33,732 nucleotides of DNA from Welwitschia mirabilis (lineage: Eukaryota > Gnetophyta > Gnetopsida > Welwitschiales): assembly GCA_051453625.1 (NCBI GenBank), contig JBOZIK010000001.1:57270663-57304394 (forward strand). Direction: 5' to 3'. The position numbers and the translations under genes were made by a program. Shown here piece after piece: positions 32,816 through 33,732 of this stretch. The first letter of the stretch is position 1. Each line of letters begins with the position of its first letter. The notes under the pieces are model-generated. The model searched no databases. It saw nothing but the letters and a program-made list of their open reading frames with translations, and was not told the DNA's origin.

Positions 32816-33732
32816 TGTTGCGATGCCAACTTAAGTGTATTTGATAGGGTATTTTGAGTTGTTTTGCAGATAAACTAACAGATAAATGCTCAGTTTCTAT
32901 GACTATTGAGAATCAAGGAGCACAAGCCGAAAACATGCAGTTTATCAGATAATTCATGAAGATTTCCTATAGATATGGATAAATTGTATTTTCAGACTAT
33001 TATTTCAGTAAACAACCAGATATCAGGCTGACAAAGGACCAGTAAAAGACTGTCATCTCCTATGTCGTCCAGACGACAGTCAGGACGACAACCTTACTTC
33101 GACAGATCACAGAGTTAATTTAAGAAGACTTGCAGTTGAAGTCAAGTTCTTATCATCAGAGTCCATTGTCCACCTCATCATCTAGACGACACTAGTGAAC
33201 GACATCTCTAGAATCAGTCGACATCAGTTTGCATGCAGATTATAGACAGACAAAGTGGAAGCAAACTAAGATAACTTATTGTAATTCCCTGTCATCTCCT
33301 TCATCGTCCAGATGACAACCAGGATGATACTCCCCTCTTACACTTTCACAGATTGTATTCCCGAGTTGTCGCCTGTTATTTGCGACTTTCCCTTTCTTCA
33401 TTGTTAGAGTTTGTCTTATACTTTTCTGTTAGTCTCTTTTCCCTTTCTGCCTATAAATAAAGGTCTCTCCCTTAATCCCTAATCATCTTCGATAGTACCT
33501 GACTTTCTTGTAATAGGAGATCTTGGGACCGGAGAACCATCTTGTAATCCAGAGAGACGTTAGCTTGGTGTTGGGTGGCGTATCCTCCATTTAGGAATGG
33601 CTACTTTGAGATACAGATGCACTTTTTCATATTTAATATAAAATACTCTTTTTAATTGCAGGAACTTATTCCTCATAGTTTATGTTGTTCTAGATTCGTG
33701 ACAGGTTTCTCTAATTATATAGATTATGAGGG
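32816..33732 (+). repeat. Gypsy LTR related to 17953-19616, cut by the window end
   Basis: Starts TGTTGCGATGCC after a purine run and follows the same order as the other LTR: 'gtatttgatagggtatt', palindromic modules (33052-33090, 33165-33204, 33291-33329), TATA box, then 'gtaataggagatcttgg' and 'catcttgtaatccagagaga'. Its modules are the best preserved of the window (GTCGTCC at 33064-33070, GGACGAC at 33083-33089). It could be the 3' LTR of the element whose 5' LTR is at 17953, with later insertions between them. Confidence 0.7.
33451..33460 (+). promoter_or_regulatory. LTR core promoter (TATA box)
   Basis: CTATAAATAA lies downstream of the palindromic modules, as in the LTR at 17953. The following pyrimidine-rich 'ctctcccttaatccc' would be the RNA start area. 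Confidence 0.65.

Overview
The window looks like intergenic DNA from a land plant, most likely a large-genome seed plant. It is very AT-rich, has no intact protein-coding gene that I can defend, and is filled with old, heavily mutated LTR retrotransposons of the Ty3/Gypsy (Tat/Athila/Ogre-like) and Ty1/Copia types. The plant assignment rests on three things: primer-binding sites of the kinds used by plant Gypsy and Copia elements, the Gag, protease, integrase and RT-start fragments, and a broken copy of a plant 'Root cap' (Cys-rich, LEA-like) protein gene at 1.1-1.7 kb on the minus strand. The species cannot be named from the sequence.

Layout, left to right. 1-360: end of a Copia-like element and a candidate LTR. 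1114-1709 (-): the Root cap pseudogene, in a stretch of higher GC. 2980-3592: candidate end and LTR of another Gypsy element, interrupted by a 100-N gap whose flanks are near-identical. 5033-8183 (-): a short-bodied Gypsy element with two diverged LTRs, a PPT and a decayed PBS. 8886-10372 (+): a small non-autonomous Copia-like element with co-linear 308-bp LTRs. 11183-11975 (+): Copia integrase C-terminus plus the start of RT. 13759-16196 (+): Gypsy Gag, protease, linker and integrase C-terminus, with the RT, RNase H and integrase core missing. 17953-19616 (+): an LTR with a PPT before it and a decayed PBS after it, followed by a second, different Gag and protease (20.05-22.05 kb). 22.7-23.4 kb: several short tandem repeats. 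26369-26743: an unidentified decayed ORF. 26745-27299 and about 28450-29406: two direct copies of a Copia-like LTR; the second is followed by a PBS. Between them lies a CpG-rich island (27300-27717) that ends in an A-rich tail. 32816-33732: start of another LTR related to the one at 17953, running off the window.

No host pathway is encoded here. The coherent story concerns the elements. Related Gypsy LTRs carry a recurring interrupted palindrome (GTCGTCC...GGACGAC) several times each. Their PBSs differ from the canonical plant Gypsy sequence only by C-to-T and G-to-A changes, as expected from long-term cytosine methylation and deamination. Bodies are shortened, and one LTR seems to be shared by two element bodies in tandem. 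Five N gaps are present, three of them at CA or GA microsatellites.

All alignments were made by eye. LTR boundaries marked 'about' may be off by tens of bases, and similarity levels are impressions, not measurements.
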